This document shows, piece after piece, positions 18,687 through 27,564 of a stretch of 64,000 nucleotides of DNA. Numbering within the stretch: the first letter of the stretch is position 1; the number at the start of each line of letters is the position of its first letter. The notes under the pieces were generated by a model. That model was given only the letters and a program-made list of their open reading frames with translations. It searched no databases and was not told where the DNA came from. Source of the DNA: Ruminiclostridium herbifermentans (lineage in GTDB: Bacteria > Bacillota > Clostridia > Acetivibrionales > DSM-1351); NCBI RefSeq assembly GCF_005473905.2, contig NZ_CP061336.1, forward strand, positions 434,001 through 498,000. Reading direction: 5' to 3'. A program made the translations under genes and the position numbers.

Positions 18687-20138
18687 ATGAACTCAGATAA
18701 ACCTTTTATTCATCTATTTCAGACACCAGGAGGATATTATTTATTTGATGTCAATACAAACTATATTTTGAAAATTGGCAGAAGAATATATGAAAAGCTT
18801 TGGGGAGTATTAAAGGATAAACAGGACTTTGCGAATATTGAGCAGGATAAGGATATTATTTATTTAAGGAATAATGGCTTTTTATTAAATAAACGTGTAT
18901 CTGAGATATCTCATCCTGTAAATGATACATTAAAGTATTATCTGGACAGAAAAGTTGGGATGGCTACGTTACAGGTAACAAGAAATTGTAACCTAAGGTG
19001 TTCTTATTGTGCTTATTCAGGTAAATACTTTAATCGTATCCATGAAAATAAAACTATGACTTTTGAAACTGCCAAAAAAGCTATTGAATTTTTGATAAAT
19101 CATTCAACTGAAAGTGAACGTATAAATTTAGGATTTTATGGAGGAGAGCCTTTACTTGAATTTGATCTGATTAGAAAGTGTATAGAATATGCAGAAGAAA
19201 TGGCAGAAGGTAAAAACATCAGTTTCACTATGACTACAAATGGAACGCTTCTCACAGAAGAAATTGTTGATTACTTTGTAAAGCATAACTTGGTTCTTAC
19301 TGTAAGTCTTGATGGTGATAAAAAAGCACATGATAAAAACAGGAAATTTTCAGCTAATGGAAAAGGTACCTTTGATGTAATCATCAAAAATATAGAAATG
19401 ATAAAGTTAAAATATCCTGATTACATGAAAAACATGTTAATTAATATTGTAATGGATACTGAAAATGATTTTGAATGCATTAACCAATTCTTTTTTAACT
19501 CTGAAATTCTTAACGACACAATTATGATGTCAACATATGTTAATGAAAATTATATAAAAGATTCCAATATTCCTGAGGAGGATTTTGTTTTAAAACGTCA
19601 ATATGAGACCTTTAAAATGTATCTATCAAAAATTAAAAGGCTTGATGAAAAATATGTTTCTAAACTTGTTTCAGGTCAGTATTATGTTTTAAAGGCAAAA
19701 ATGCAGGATGATTGGGAAAAAATAAAAGAGTTGCCTGATAAGGCACATCCGAGTGGACCATGTATTGCAGGAGCACAGAGATTATTTATTGATGTTGACG
19801 GAAATATGCTTCCTTGTGAAAAGTGTAGCGAAACTTCCGATGTAATGAAAATAGGACATGTTGATTATGGCTTTGATATAGATAGAGTTAGGAATATTAT
19901 GAATATTGGCCAGTTAAGTAAAGAAAACTGCAAAAATTGTTGGGCTTTTAGGCGTTGTCAGTTATGTGCTGTTTCAGCAGATAATATAACAGGGCTCTCT
20001 AAAGAAAAGAAATTGTCTGGATGCACAGGTGTAAAATTAGCTCTGGAGAACGAGTTGAAGGATTATTGTGTATTAAGAGAATTAGGACATAACTTTGATG
20101 AGAATAATATTCCTGTTTTAGACATGGTGTCTATTTAG
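18687..20138 (+). CDS. ccpM: Radical SAM/SPASM Cys-rich peptide maturase CcpM (unit A)
   Basis: A 483-residue radical SAM enzyme. The N-terminal ~75 residues (PFIHLFQTPGGYYLFDVN onward) form the leader region conserved with unit B. The radical SAM 4Fe-4S motif is CNLRCSYC with Cys 101, 105 and 108; GFYGGEPLLEFD is the SAM-binding GGE region. The C-terminal SPASM domain binds further clusters: GPCIAGAQRLF, LPCEKC, then CKNCWAFRRCQLCAVSADN and SGC. SPASM enzymes install thioether or C-C crosslinks in peptides, so the adjacent four-Cys precursor is the expected substrate. Good AGGAGGA ribosome binding site. Confidence 0.9.
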   Translation: MNSDKPFIHLFQTPGGYYLFDVNTNYILKIGRRIYEKLWGVLKDKQDFANIEQDKDIIYLRNNGFLLNKRVSEISHPVNDTLKYYLDRKVGMATLQVTRNCNLRCSYCAYSGKYFNRIHENKTMTFETAKKAIEFLINHSTESERINLGFYGGEPLLEFDLIRKCIEYAEEMAEGKNISFTMTTNGTLLTEEIVDYFVKHNLVLTVSLDGDKKAHDKNRKFSANGKGTFDVIIKNIEMIKLKYPDYMKNMLINIVMDTENDFECINQFFFNSEILNDTIMMSTYVNENYIKDSNIPEEDFVLKRQYETFKMYLSKIKRLDEKYVSKLVSGQYYVLKAKMQDDWEKIKELPDKAHPSGPCIAGAQRLFIDVDGNMLPCEKCSETSDVMKIGHVDYGFDIDRVRNIMNIGQLSKENCKNCWAFRRCQLCAVSADNITGLSKEKKLSGCTGVKLALENELKDYCVLRELGHNFDENNIPVLDMVSI

Positions 20139-20172
20139 TACATTTAATGAATTTATTTTTGGGGGAAAGCAC

Positions 20173-21303
20173 ATGAACAGTAAAGAGAAACTATTAATTT
20201 ATCCATTTGATATTCAATCTAGCCCTATTGTCCGACATATTAATTTAATGGGCCAATACGAACTTACAGCGCTTGCATCTCCTAATGGATGGGGATTTAG
20301 TTCAAAGGATGCAGGGTATGTAGATGGTGGAGAAGATATTGGCTTAAATGTGAATAGTAATTTTAATGAATTGATTGACTCAGTAGATACCGTGCTTTTT
20401 ATGGAGTCATATAACAAATTAGATATTAAAAAATTAGTTTATTCTAAAATACAAGTAGCAGCAGATAAGGGTAAAAATATCATTTGTACTTTAAATCTTG
20501 AAGACGAATTTTTTAATGAGATAAATGAAAAGTGTATGAGTAAAGGTAAGTATTTAAAATACTTTAGTCCTTTTAAAGGATTAAATAAGAGTTCAGATAT
20601 GAGCAACTTAGATAGTCTTTTGGAAATTACTGTACCTGTAGTTTTTGTTTTGGGGGCAGCTGAGAGAACACAAAAATTTGAAATACAACTCTCTCTTCGT
20701 GAAAATCTTATAGAGGCAGGGTATAAAGTTTCACAGGTAGGGTCAAGACACTATTGTGAGATGCTAGGAATACATTCATTTCCTGATTTTATGTATAGTA
20801 CATGTTTATCAGAAACGAAAAAAATAATTTTATTTAATAATTATATTAAAAAGATTGAACTTGATGAACAGCCAGACATTATAGTCATAGGCATTCCAGG
20901 TGGGTTAATGCCGTTTAATAAAGAATTTAATAATAACTTTGGTATTTTTGCATATGAGATTTCTCAAGCTATATTACCTGATATTGCTATATTTAGTACT
21001 CTATACGGAGACTATCTGCCAGTTTATTTTGAGAAGATTTCTTTATCTATTCGTTATAAACTTGGCTTTGAGACAGACTTTTTCAATTTATCTAACAATA
21101 TTTTTGACTTTAATGGTTCGAAAATGTTGAAGTCTATGCAGTATCTTACTGTAGAATCTGAATTAGTTGATTTAAAAAAGCAAAACTTCAAAAATAATAA
21201 TATACCTGTTACAAATATATTGAATAGGGAGGATGCAAAAACTCTTTCAGCCAATGTAATCAGAAAACTAACGGGAAATGCTGATATTGTACCTGCTATA
21301 TGA
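20173..21303 (+). CDS. Peptide maturation system protein, TIGR04066-type (unit A)
   Basis: A 376-residue cytosolic protein found next to CcpM in clostridial RiPP clusters (the TIGR04066 / nat_prod_clost family, recalled from knowledge). Its role is unknown. The sequence shows an N-terminal domain (LLIYPFDIQSSPIVRH, ALASPNGWG, DVG-like loops) and a second domain with VVFVLGAAERTQKFEIQLSL (residues 155-174), which looks like a degenerate P-loop region, then GYKVSQVGSRHYCEMLGIHS and IIVIGIPGGLMPFN. The three copies in this window align along their whole length and the ER-T-x-KF block is invariant, so it is likely the active site. It follows ccpM by 34 bases. Confidence 0.85.
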   Translation: MNSKEKLLIYPFDIQSSPIVRHINLMGQYELTALASPNGWGFSSKDAGYVDGGEDIGLNVNSNFNELIDSVDTVLFMESYNKLDIKKLVYSKIQVAADKGKNIICTLNLEDEFFNEINEKCMSKGKYLKYFSPFKGLNKSSDMSNLDSLLEITVPVVFVLGAAERTQKFEIQLSLRENLIEAGYKVSQVGSRHYCEMLGIHSFPDFMYSTCLSETKKIILFNNYIKKIELDEQPDIIVIGIPGGLMPFNKEFNNNFGIFAYEISQAILPDIAIFSTLYGDYLPVYFEKISLSIRYKLGFETDFFNLSNNIFDFNGSKMLKSMQYLTVESELVDLKKQNFKNNNIPVTNILNREDAKTLSANVIRKLTGNADIVPAI

Positions 21304-21699
21304 TATTTTGTGCAGGGTAGAATGGTTTGGTTCGCTGTTTTGAGATATATTTATTTGATATTGTGTCTCTAGGAGAATAAATAATTGCTGATATAGCAAA
21401 CTTGTAATGCAACTTGGTATTTCAAAAAGGCATTAATGTTTATATGGCAATGCAGTTTGGTTGTATCTTTGTAATAACATAAGGAAGACTTTTGTAGTTA
21501 TAAAATCTGCGATATATGTTCTTAACAAAATAGAACTATAAAAATTCGTTTTGTAAAAATTAGTGTTAAGCTTCGATTAATTTAATAATTAGGTTGAAAA
21601 TGTTAAGACATATGAGGTGTTTTGAGTTCTTCTGTAAGTATAGAATAATAATAATGAAGGATTTTAAATTTCTCAAATTACTTTTGGGGAGGTAGCATT
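21304..21699. other. Spacer inside RiPP unit A
   Basis: About 400 bases without a gene between the TIGR04066 gene and the ACP-like gene. In units B and C these genes are only about 35-40 bases apart, so this stretch is an insertion or the scar of a lost gene. Confidence 0.5.
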
Positions 21700-21990
21700 G
21701 TGCTAACATGTAAAAGAAATATTGAAAAAGAACTTGAAAATATTTTTATTAATAGATTTGGACTGGATTTTACTAAAATGGAAGCAAAAAATGATTATTT
21801 ACTAGGTTCAAACATTAAGCTTGCTCCAAGAGATTTACTGTACATATTTGTTGATGTAGAAAAAGAGTTTAACATAAAAATTTCTGAAAGCTTTATTATA
21901 GAAGGAAAGTTTAATACATTCAATAATATTTTAAATTATATTAAAAATGAGAGGGAGTCGTGTCAGAATCTGAATTCAATAAAAGAATAA
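21700..21990 (+). CDS. Acyl-carrier-like peptide maturation protein (unit A)
   Basis: A 96-residue protein with the helical pattern of an acyl carrier protein (RNIEKELENIFINRFGLDF; FVDVEKEFNIKI; GKFNTFNNILNYI). It fits the acyl-carrier-related protein family seen with CcpM systems. At the position of the phosphopantetheine serine (DSL in true carriers) it has R-D-L (LAPRDLLYIF), so it should not carry a 4'-phosphopantetheine arm at the usual residue. A binding or scaffold role is more likely. GTG start after GGGGAGG. Confidence 0.8.
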   Translation: MLTCKRNIEKELENIFINRFGLDFTKMEAKNDYLLGSNIKLAPRDLLYIFVDVEKEFNIKISESFIIEGKFNTFNNILNYIKNERESCQNLNSIKE

Positions 21991-22158
21991 TATTTCAGAA
22001 TAGTAGTATGCATATTAAGCATTGAAGTTATTCCAAGAAGATATCTAGTAATAATTAAAATATATTATAATTAATCTGAAATTAAATTTGCTATAATTTT
22101 CAATAAAATATAAAAAAACCTATAATATTAATTATAATGTTAAAAAGTAAATAAATGG

Positions 22159-22186
22159 TTGACAAGAATAATACGAGTGATATAAT
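22159..22186 (+). promoter_or_regulatory. Promoter of RiPP unit B exporter
   Basis: TTGACA (22159-22164), 16-base spacer, TATAAT (22181-22186). The sequence just upstream (TTAAAAAGTAAATA, then ATGG) is shared with the promoter of unit C at 32237. Confidence 0.75.
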
Positions 22187-22194
22187 AAAAAAGT

Positions 22195-22346
22195 AAAAAA
22201 ATGTAGAAGCCCATAAGATAGACCTATTGGGCTAAGCTACTATCTTATGATCCTTTGGTAATGTTTAATTCTTGGATCATTTTGCTATACCATATTATAC
22301 AAAATATTTATAAAGTGCTGGTAAGGGTAATTTGGAGAGTACATTG
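22195..22346 (+). promoter_or_regulatory. Structured attenuator-like leader RNA (unit B)
   Basis: Three possible stems overlap. CATAAGATAG (22212-22221) pairs with CTATCTTATG (22240-22249). AGCCCA (22208-22213) can instead pair with TGGGCT (22228-22233). ATGATCC (22247-22253) can pair with GGATCAT (22274-22280) followed by TTTTG, using bases of the first stem. The layout, not the bases, is preserved in unit C. It looks like a transcription attenuator or riboswitch-like element; I cannot match it to a known class. Confidence 0.6.
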
Positions 22347-24089
22347 ATGATACTGATTAGTAACGAAAGCAGAGTTATTATAAAAAGACTTTTAAAACTA
22401 TTAAAGCCATATATTAAAAAGATCAGTGTTGTTTTTATATGTATACTTACTTCTACTGGAATTAGCATGCTTTATCCATTATTAAGCAAGCAAGTTATGG
22501 ATAATGGATTACTTGTAAAGGATTTTAGCATTGTAGTTAAGGTATCATTGATTACCTTAGCCATTGCTTTGCTCGAGCAAACCATTGGATTACTAGAAAC
22601 AAAATATTATTCCTATGTCAACTCTATTTTTCAGTATTCTCTTACAAAAATGGCTTTTAAACATCTTCAAAAACTCAAAATACAGTATTTTAATAATACC
22701 AATTTTTCTGAGACTATGAGCAATATTGGAATGGATGTTGGAAATATATCCAGAATATGTGATAAAGGTACATTTATTATATTATCACAGGTATTTAGGA
22801 TTATTGGTGGTATGATAGGACTTCTGATAATTGATTGGAAGCTTACTTTTATTGTATTGCTTGTTGTTCCTGTAAGATACTTTACAGTAAAGAAATTTGC
22901 AAAAAAACGAGAATCAATGTTTAATGATTTTATGGAATACAGTCGTGATTATGCATCTTGGTTTGGTGATATAATAAGCGGAATAAAAGAAGTTAAGCTA
23001 TGGGGATTAGATAGGATAAAAACAGGAGAATTTATTAAAAAACAAAGAAATATTGTAAAAATAAATATAAAAATTGCATTTATGGATAAATTTAATGAAT
23101 GTTCAGAAAGCATAGTGTTTCAAGGTATCAATTGTGTTTTGAGTATATTTGGTGCTTATATGGTATTTAAGAATGAACTTACTATAGGAGGTTTATTTGC
23201 TTTTCTAACATATAGTGTTTATGTTATAGGGCCAATCTCAGCGATTTTAAATATTGGATACAACTTCTCAAATGTAGTTCCTTCTGCTAAACGCTTTTTT
23301 GATTTTCTTGATATGAAAACAGAGGTTGATGATAGTAAGAAAAAGATATTAAGATTGGATGAGAACGAAGTAGAAGGAAATATAAAATTCGAAAATGTAA
23401 GCTTTTCATATAATGATGATGAAAAAATTCTCAATAATATTAATCTAAAAATAAATTCTGGAGAAAAAGTTGCAATTATTGGAGCAAATGGCTCTGGGAA
23501 GAGTACTCTTATTAATCTTTTGCTAAGATTTTATAAGCCACATGAAGGAAAAATATTAATTGACGGAATTGATATAGATGATATAAGACTACGGGATTAT
23601 AGAGGTTTAATATCTGTGGTTAGTCAGGATTTATATCTTTTTAATACAACTATAGAAAAAAACATTTCTATTGGAACTAAGTCTGATGAAGCAACAATTA
23701 CAAAGGCTGCTGTAAAAAGTGGTGCTTATGATTTTATTAAAGAGATGCCATTAAAGTATAAAAGTGAAGTTGGCAGAAACGGCTCAAATCTTTCTGGGGG
23801 ACAACGCCAAAAAATAGCAATGGCGAGAGCTTTTGCGAGAAAATCAAAAATTCTTATACTTGACGAGGCAACTGCAAATTATGATATGGAATCAGAAGCA
23901 TATGTTAATCAATTATTGGCTACTGATTTTAAAGACAGTACTGTTCTGGTGATAAGCCATAAGCCTGATATTTTATCGAAGGTGGATAAGATTTGGATGG
24001 TGGAATATGGAAATATCAAAGAATATAGAAATCTTAGTGATTTGGAACATAATTGCAGAGAACTTAAGGTGTCTGGTTTAAAAGAATAG
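22347..24089 (+). CDS. ABC exporter, fused membrane and ATP-binding domains (unit B)
   Basis: A 580-residue half-transporter: six membrane helices in residues 15-310, then an ATP-binding domain with Walker A GANGSGKST (about residue 378), Q-loop SVVSQDLYLF, signature LSGGQRQKIAMARA (about 481) and Walker B ILILDEATA. No C39 peptidase domain precedes the membrane part, so leader cleavage must come from another protease, and the subtilisin of this unit is the obvious candidate. Very close relative of the unit C exporter. I choose ATG 22347; the in-frame TTG at 22332 is part of the TTGGAG ribosome binding site. Substrate is inferred to be the modified peptide. Confidence 0.9.
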   Translation: MILISNESRVIIKRLLKLLKPYIKKISVVFICILTSTGISMLYPLLSKQVMDNGLLVKDFSIVVKVSLITLAIALLEQTIGLLETKYYSYVNSIFQYSLTKMAFKHLQKLKIQYFNNTNFSETMSNIGMDVGNISRICDKGTFIILSQVFRIIGGMIGLLIIDWKLTFIVLLVVPVRYFTVKKFAKKRESMFNDFMEYSRDYASWFGDIISGIKEVKLWGLDRIKTGEFIKKQRNIVKINIKIAFMDKFNECSESIVFQGINCVLSIFGAYMVFKNELTIGGLFAFLTYSVYVIGPISAILNIGYNFSNVVPSAKRFFDFLDMKTEVDDSKKKILRLDENEVEGNIKFENVSFSYNDDEKILNNINLKINSGEKVAIIGANGSGKSTLINLLLRFYKPHEGKILIDGIDIDDIRLRDYRGLISVVSQDLYLFNTTIEKNISIGTKSDEATITKAAVKSGAYDFIKEMPLKYKSEVGRNGSNLSGGQRQKIAMARAFARKSKILILDEATANYDMESEAYVNQLLATDFKDSTVLVISHKPDILSKVDKIWMVEYGNIKEYRNLSDLEHNCRELKVSGLKE

Positions 24090-24236
24090 GTCTAATAAGA
24101 GGAACTCTATTTAATATTGTAGATAAGTTTTGTTCCTATATTCCATGGATGGATACATAGTTAGGATACAAAAGTAAAAAAAGGCTAAAAGGATTCGCGA
24201 ACTTTATGCCAAAAACAAAAATAAGGAGGTGAAAGT

Positions 24237-24452
24237 ATGAAAAAATTAGGTAAAAAATTTCATGAAGTGAAAGAGACTTTAGAGTCATATAGTTGTACTA
24301 CGACTTGTACTTGCTATTGCGGATGTAACTGTAACCCAACAACTTGTGGTGGAAATACTTCAGCGATAGCTACAACAGGTTCATCAAGTATTGGATATAA
24401 TAGTTCTTCTGTATCATCTAGTACTAGAAATACTAATTGGGTCTATGCTTAG
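24237..24452 (+). CDS. Cys-rich RiPP precursor peptide B (CLI_3235-like)
   Basis: A 71-residue precursor. The leader MKKLGKKFHEVKETLESYS is typical of CLI_3235-type peptides. The core has seven Cys at residues 20, 24, 26, 28, 30, 32 and 37, mostly as C-x-C, followed by a Gly/Ser/Thr/Asn-rich tail of 34 residues without Cys. Precursor A has only four Cys with C-x3-C spacing, so the two products must differ in crosslinks. Strong AAGGAGG ribosome binding site. It lies between the unit B exporter and CcpM, with a hairpin after its stop. Confidence 0.9.
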   Translation: MKKLGKKFHEVKETLESYSCTTTCTCYCGCNCNPTTCGGNTSAIATTGSSSIGYNSSSVSSSTRNTNWVYA

Positions 24453-24462
24453 TAAGAACTTT

Positions 24463-24507
24463 AACCGGAATATAGTTCTATATATTCCGGTTATCTTATA
24501 ATTTTTA
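24463..24507 (+). terminator. Hairpin/partial terminator after precursor B
   Basis: AACCGGAATATA (24463-24474) and its exact complement (24481-24492) form a 12-bp stem with a 6-base loop, followed by ATCTTATAATTTTT. It stands right between precursor and maturase, so it probably limits read-through into ccpM. Confidence 0.75.
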
Positions 24508-24520
24508 GGAGGAATATATT

Positions 24521-25969
24521 ATGCTTGATCCATTTATACACTTATTTACCACTCCAGGAGGATATTATTTATACGACATAAATAAAAATGCAATTCTTAG
24601 ATTGACAGAAGACCAATATAAGATTATCGAAGACACTCAAAAATCTGATCAAGATGATTTGACTTATAATAAGCAAGCTATTGAGTCAATTAATCATTTG
24701 CGTGAACTTGGTTTTTTATCTCCGAAGAGGCCTAAGGAAATGTATAATCCTATAAGTGAGACTTTAAAATATCACCTAAATAATAAAATTAAAATGATTA
24801 CATTGCAAATAACGCGCCAATGTAATCTAAGGTGCAAATATTGTGTTTACTCTGGAAACTACGAAAATAGAGGGCATGAAAATGCTAAAATGAGTTTTGA
24901 AACAGCAAAAAAAGGCATAGATTTCCTTATTGAACACTCAAAAGATAATGAAAGAATCTTTCTTGCATTTTATGGTGGAGAACCACTACTTGAATTTGAT
25001 TTTATAAAAAAATGTATTGAATATTATGAGGAAAAAGGAGAAGGAAAAGAAACCCATATAACAATTACTACAAATGCAACTCTTTTAACGGAGGAGATTA
25101 TTGATTATTTTCAAAAGTATGGGGTATATCTCCTTATCAGCCTTGATGGACCTTCAGAAGTACATAATAAAAACAGGATTTTCAGTCATGGAGGTAAAGG
25201 AACATTTGAAAAGGTAATGGAAAACATGGAAATGATAATGATTAAATTTCCAGATTATTTAAAAGACTGCGTATCTTTTAATGCAGTATTAGATCCAGAA
25301 AATGACTTTAGTTGTGTTAATAATTTCTTTGCGGATTTTGATATGATTAAGGAATCTCAGCTAATGTCAACAGAAATATCTGATATTTATTCAAAAGATC
25401 AAAAGAAAGCATCGGATGCATATATTAGTAACCTTAGATATGAGTATTTTAAGTTGTTTTTATCGAAGGTTGGGTGCTTAGATAAAAAGTATACTTCAAA
25501 GCTAATATGGAGGTATTACGGAAAATTAATAGACACATATACTAGGTTGGAAATGACGAAAGAATTGCCTGATAAAATTCACCATGGGGGACCATGTATC
25601 CCAGGAGTGCAGAGATTATTCATGGATGTGAATGGTGATTTTTACCCATGCGAAAGGGTTAGCGAAACGTCAACACAAATGAGAATAGGTAATGTAGATA
25701 CAGGATTTGATGTTGATAAAGTAGAAACTTTACTTAATATTGGAAAGATAAGTGAGAAACAGTGCGTTAACTGCTGGGCTCTTAGATTTTGTAACCTTTG
25801 TGCAGCAGCAGCAGACGAACTTGATAAACTAACAATGAAAAAGAAGATTACAAATTGTAATGCAGTAAGGTATTCTGTTGAAAATTTATTAAAAGATATT
25901 TGTACATTAAGAGAATTTGGAGAAGAATTAAATTCAAATATTATGGATGTGGCAGATTGGAAAATATAA
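24521..25969 (+). CDS. ccpM: Radical SAM/SPASM Cys-rich peptide maturase CcpM (unit B)
   Basis: A 482-residue paralogue of the unit A enzyme. It has the same N-terminal region (PFIHLFTTPGGYYLYDIN), the radical SAM motif CNLRCKYC at Cys 101, 105 and 108, the AFYGGEPLLEFD loop, and the SPASM cysteines GPCIPG, YPCERV, CVNCWALRFCNLCAAAADE and TNC. The substrate is expected to be precursor B directly upstream, with seven Cys. Ribosome binding site AGGAGGAA. The next gene follows after 19 bases, so the two are co-translated closely. Confidence 0.92.
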   Translation: MLDPFIHLFTTPGGYYLYDINKNAILRLTEDQYKIIEDTQKSDQDDLTYNKQAIESINHLRELGFLSPKRPKEMYNPISETLKYHLNNKIKMITLQITRQCNLRCKYCVYSGNYENRGHENAKMSFETAKKGIDFLIEHSKDNERIFLAFYGGEPLLEFDFIKKCIEYYEEKGEGKETHITITTNATLLTEEIIDYFQKYGVYLLISLDGPSEVHNKNRIFSHGGKGTFEKVMENMEMIMIKFPDYLKDCVSFNAVLDPENDFSCVNNFFADFDMIKESQLMSTEISDIYSKDQKKASDAYISNLRYEYFKLFLSKVGCLDKKYTSKLIWRYYGKLIDTYTRLEMTKELPDKIHHGGPCIPGVQRLFMDVNGDFYPCERVSETSTQMRIGNVDTGFDVDKVETLLNIGKISEKQCVNCWALRFCNLCAAAADELDKLTMKKKITNCNAVRYSVENLLKDICTLREFGEELNSNIMDVADWKI

Positions 25970-25988
25970 TACGAGGAGGACATAATAA

Positions 25989-27116
25989 ATGGTAAAAAAC
26001 GAAAGACTTTTGATATATCCATATAATATACAATTTAGTCCAATTTTGCGACATAAAGACTTGCTAAAAGGATATGAAATATCTTGCCTTGTATCTCCAA
26101 ATGGGTGGGGGTATACAGGGAAAGATGCTGGTATTGCAGACAATGGTCCTGATATTGGTATGACTGTATCATCGGATTTTGAAGATTCCTTGGGCTTATG
26201 TGATACAGTTGTATTTATTGATTCATATTTTCCGCTTGATTTTAAAAAAAATATTTATAATAAAATTAAAATGGCTATAAAATCAAAAAAAAATATTATA
26301 TGTTTTTTACAGCTGGAAACTAATATTATTACAGAATTAGAGTGCATTTGCAGATATGAAGGAGTTTACTTTAAATACTACGGCAGGTCTCAAGATGTAC
26401 TAGCTGATAATATATATATTGAAAATGAAAATATAGAAGAGATTAATACTCCTATTGTTTTTGTAATTGGTTTAGCTGAAAGAACGAATAAGTTTGAAAT
26501 ACAACTAGCACTAAGAGAAAAAATTCATGAATTAGGCTATAAAATAAGTCAGGTAGGAACAAGAACCTATTGCGATATGATGGGATTTCATTCTTTTCCA
26601 TCATTTATGCTTGAAAGTAACATCTCAGAGGTCAATAAGATATTGATGTTTAATAGATTTATAAAGAAAATTGAGGATACTGAAAACCCAGATATCATTA
26701 TCATTGGTGTGCCTGGAGGTATAATGCCGTATAACAGTACATATACTAATAAGTTTGGTATACTTGCTTTTGAAGTTTCTCAAGCGGTTCTCCCCGACTT
26801 TGTAATTTTTAGCATGTTTTATGAAGATTATAAGGTAGATGGTTTTGAGTTTTATAATAATTCATTAAAATATAAGCTTGGGTTTAATATAGACATATTT
26901 AACATTGCGAATGCACAGTTTGATTGGGTTAGAGCCTATGAGGAAAAAAGAATATCTCATATATCTTTGGATTATAAAGCTATAAGTGAAAAGAACAAGG
27001 GTTATAGTCAGAGTAATATACCTGTTTTAAATATTTTAGACGAAAATGATTCTGATAAAATAGCAAAACTATTAATTGAAAAGCTTAGCAAATATGGTGA
27101 TGTAGAAATTGTATAG
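25989..27116 (+). CDS. Peptide maturation system protein, TIGR04066-type (unit B)
   Basis: A 375-residue homologue of the unit A protein at 20173, colinear throughout: LLIYPYNIQFSPILRH at the N terminus, SPNGWGYTGKDAG, then VFVIGLAERTNKFEIQLALR and GYKISQVGTRTYCDMMGFHS, IIIIGVPGGIMPYN and FGILAFEVSQAVLPD. The conserved ERTxKF block, the YC/WC motif and the PGG loop point to a nucleotide- or cofactor-binding pocket, but no reaction is known. It stands between ccpM and the ACP-like gene, as in the other units. Confidence 0.85.
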   Translation: MVKNERLLIYPYNIQFSPILRHKDLLKGYEISCLVSPNGWGYTGKDAGIADNGPDIGMTVSSDFEDSLGLCDTVVFIDSYFPLDFKKNIYNKIKMAIKSKKNIICFLQLETNIITELECICRYEGVYFKYYGRSQDVLADNIYIENENIEEINTPIVFVIGLAERTNKFEIQLALREKIHELGYKISQVGTRTYCDMMGFHSFPSFMLESNISEVNKILMFNRFIKKIEDTENPDIIIIGVPGGIMPYNSTYTNKFGILAFEVSQAVLPDFVIFSMFYEDYKVDGFEFYNNSLKYKLGFNIDIFNIANAQFDWVRAYEEKRISHISLDYKAISEKNKGYSQSNIPVLNILDENDSDKIAKLLIEKLSKYGDVEIV

Positions 27117-27150
27117 AGGCTCATTATGTATTATTAGGGGGAATTGTATT

Positions 27151-27438
27151 ATGGATAATCTATTAGAAAGTCAAGTAAAGGCAGGTCTTTTTAGAATATT
27201 TAAAGATAGGTTTAATATTAATTTAAATGAATTAGGAGAGGAGTATTTTGAAAAAAGTATTCTAGGTAAAGATTTTCAACTGTCTGCAAGAGATCTTCTT
27301 TATATTTATTTTGATATAAAAAAAGAATTTAATATTATTATACCAGAAGAAGATATCGCAAGTGGAAAGTTTTCAACACTAAAAGGTTTAATAGAAATGG
27401 TAGCTAACCAAAAGTTGCTGGATAAAGTTTCTGTATAA
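27151..27438 (+). CDS. Acyl-carrier-like peptide maturation protein (unit B)
   Basis: A 95-residue acyl-carrier-like protein, colinear with the copies in units A and C. The segment at the usual phosphopantetheine site reads LSARDLLYIYFDIKKEFNI, so Asp replaces the carrier Ser, as in unit A. ATG 27151 is chosen because TTAGGGGG lies a few bases upstream; a longer in-frame reading from 27109 would start inside the preceding gene's end without a ribosome binding site. Confidence 0.8.
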   Translation: MDNLLESQVKAGLFRIFKDRFNINLNELGEEYFEKSILGKDFQLSARDLLYIYFDIKKEFNIIIPEEDIASGKFSTLKGLIEMVANQKLLDKVSV

Positions 27439-27564
27439 TAACGTGGTACAATTAAGCGAATTGTATGTAAATAAATAGTAAATAAGTTGTTGATTTGATT
27501 GTATTTGTAAGAAATTACTATATAATATAGTTAATACAAAATTAATCAAGAGAGGCGATTTGGT

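Noticed and set aside
26100-26143. Minus-strand frames over the maturase and TIGR04066 genes
   Set aside because: Shadows of strongly supported plus-strand genes with good start sites and family motifs.
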